NCBI RefSeq assembly: GCF_004348665.1
Contig: NZ_SMKM01000008.1
Location: forward strand, 1-63,546
From: Actinomadura sp. GC306
GTDB lineage: Bacteria > Actinomycetota > Actinomycetes > Streptosporangiales > Streptosporangiaceae
Direction: 5' to 3'
DNA: 63,546 nt
Shown here: piece by piece, positions 63,057 through 63,546 of the stretch
How the letters are laid out: each line of letters starts with the position of its first letter
Numbering within the stretch: the stretch's first letter is position 1
Position numbers and translations under genes: made by a program
The notes under the pieces: model-generated
The model's input: the letters and a program-made list of their open reading frames with translations, nothing else
Told to the model about the DNA's origin: nothing
Databases searched by the model: none

Positions 63057-63546
63057 GCCGGGTCACCTCAGGTTTCCACTCGACGGAGTCGGACGGGTTG
63101 GGAAACTAGCGAGTTCACCGCCCATTAGGCAACGTGAAGTGCCGTTTAGCCCGCCACAAATTCATGAATATCACTCCCCGGAGTGTCCTGAATACAGAGT
63201 GTACCCAATCGGGGCCCCTCGGCCGCCCATCCCGGCGCCTTGCTGGGACTTTCGCATGATCGTGAAAATCCCCCCTTTCCGACCCCATACGCGGCACTCG
63301 GTACCGATTTGCGGGTGGACCTCGGAGGGGCGCCGCCGTGCCGTTCGGAGCCTTCGCGGACCGTCCGCGGGCCCCGCGGACGCGGCCTGTGAGGTCCCCC
63401 ACAAGTGATCCCGACCGAGTGACGCTCGTCACGCCGCGCCGTTCCGCACGTCGCGCCGGGAGGGTTACTGTCATCCTCGACAACACCCCCGCCTCCAAGA
63501 TCGCGCAACTCCCGGAGGGCACCGCCACCGCCCCAGCTCCCCCGCC
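63057..63546. promoter_or_regulatory. 490-bp gene-free end of window: mihF upstream region
   Basis: No convincing gene is seen on either strand. The first 150 bp are relatively AT-rich. On the minus strand TTGCCT and TAGTTT, 18 bp apart, about 60-85 bp before the mihF start, make a possible sigma-70-type promoter. Palindromes ATTCATGAAT (63160-63169) and CACTCC-CC-GGAGTG (63172-63185) are adjacent. The last 150 bp could begin another gene but are cut by the window edge. Confidence 0.4.

Noticed and set aside
63115..63546. pyrF or another gene at the right edge
   Set aside because: pyrF normally neighbours mihF, but none of the frames shows its motifs; the overlapping frames look like GC shadows.

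Overview
The window is very GC-rich actinobacterial chromosome. Almost every gene has strong third-position GC bias, GTG starts are common, and many genes overlap by 1-8 nt. The content points to a filamentous actinomycete of the Streptosporangiales type (Actinomadura-like is a reasonable guess): an F420-dependent oxidoreductase, the actinobacterial integration host factor mihF, a helicase-degenerate PriA, and an ECF41-type SigJ with a DoxX partner. No rRNA, tRNA, CRISPR array, prophage or insertion sequence was recognised.

Layout. 0-9.2 kb: secreted flavin amine oxidase, LLM-class oxidoreductase, an enoyl-CoA hydratase-like gene divergent from a TetR regulator with twin operators, the shikimate operon aroC-aroK-aroB-aroQ (minus strand), a DUF2332 protein and an SseB-like protein. 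9.2-14.3 kb: ring-opening amidohydrolase (barbiturase/cyanurate hydrolase family), carbamate kinase, a class I aminotransferase, a perfect 64-bp palindrome, a MatB-like malonyl-CoA synthetase and the decayed tail of a CaiB/BaiF CoA-transferase. 14.3-17.9 kb: SigJ, DoxX, a DinB-fold protein, an unknown secreted protein and RidA. 18-22 kb: hydantoinase/oxoprolinase pair HyuB-HyuA and an FKBP prolyl isomerase. 22.4-42.3 kb: a catabolic block with a CoxG-like protein, polysaccharide deacetylase, three-subunit molybdenum hydroxylase, UraA-like nucleobase permease, PucR regulator, DUF2877-FdrA-DUF1116, aldose epimerase, a DUF6986 lyase-like protein, and the molybdoenzyme maturation genes mocA-xdhC-coxE-moxR. 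42.4-47.1 kb: Uma2 protein, PH-domain protein, hisG and the riboflavin operon behind an FMN riboswitch. 47.3-63 kb: DoxX, HAD phosphatase, rpe, PAP2 phosphatase, rsmB, fmt, def, an unknown acidic protein, priA, a membrane protein, metK, coaBC, rpoZ, gmk and mihF, a conserved actinobacterial housekeeping order.

How the genes may work together. The most interesting reading is an energy-conserving oxidative pyrimidine route spread over 9-41 kb. The permease would import uracil, and the molybdenum hydroxylase, matured by MocA/XdhC/CoxE/MoxR/CoxG-type helpers, would oxidise it to barbiturate. The ring-opening amidohydrolase would give ureidomalonate (3-oxo-3-ureidopropanoate), which has one CH2 more than oxalurate, a substrate of the FdrA-DUF1116-DUF2877 type oxamate carbamoyltransferase. 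Phosphorolysis there would give carbamoyl phosphate, from which carbamate kinase makes ATP, and the malonyl part could be activated by MatB. Every family assignment comes from sequence motifs; the assembled pathway is inference.
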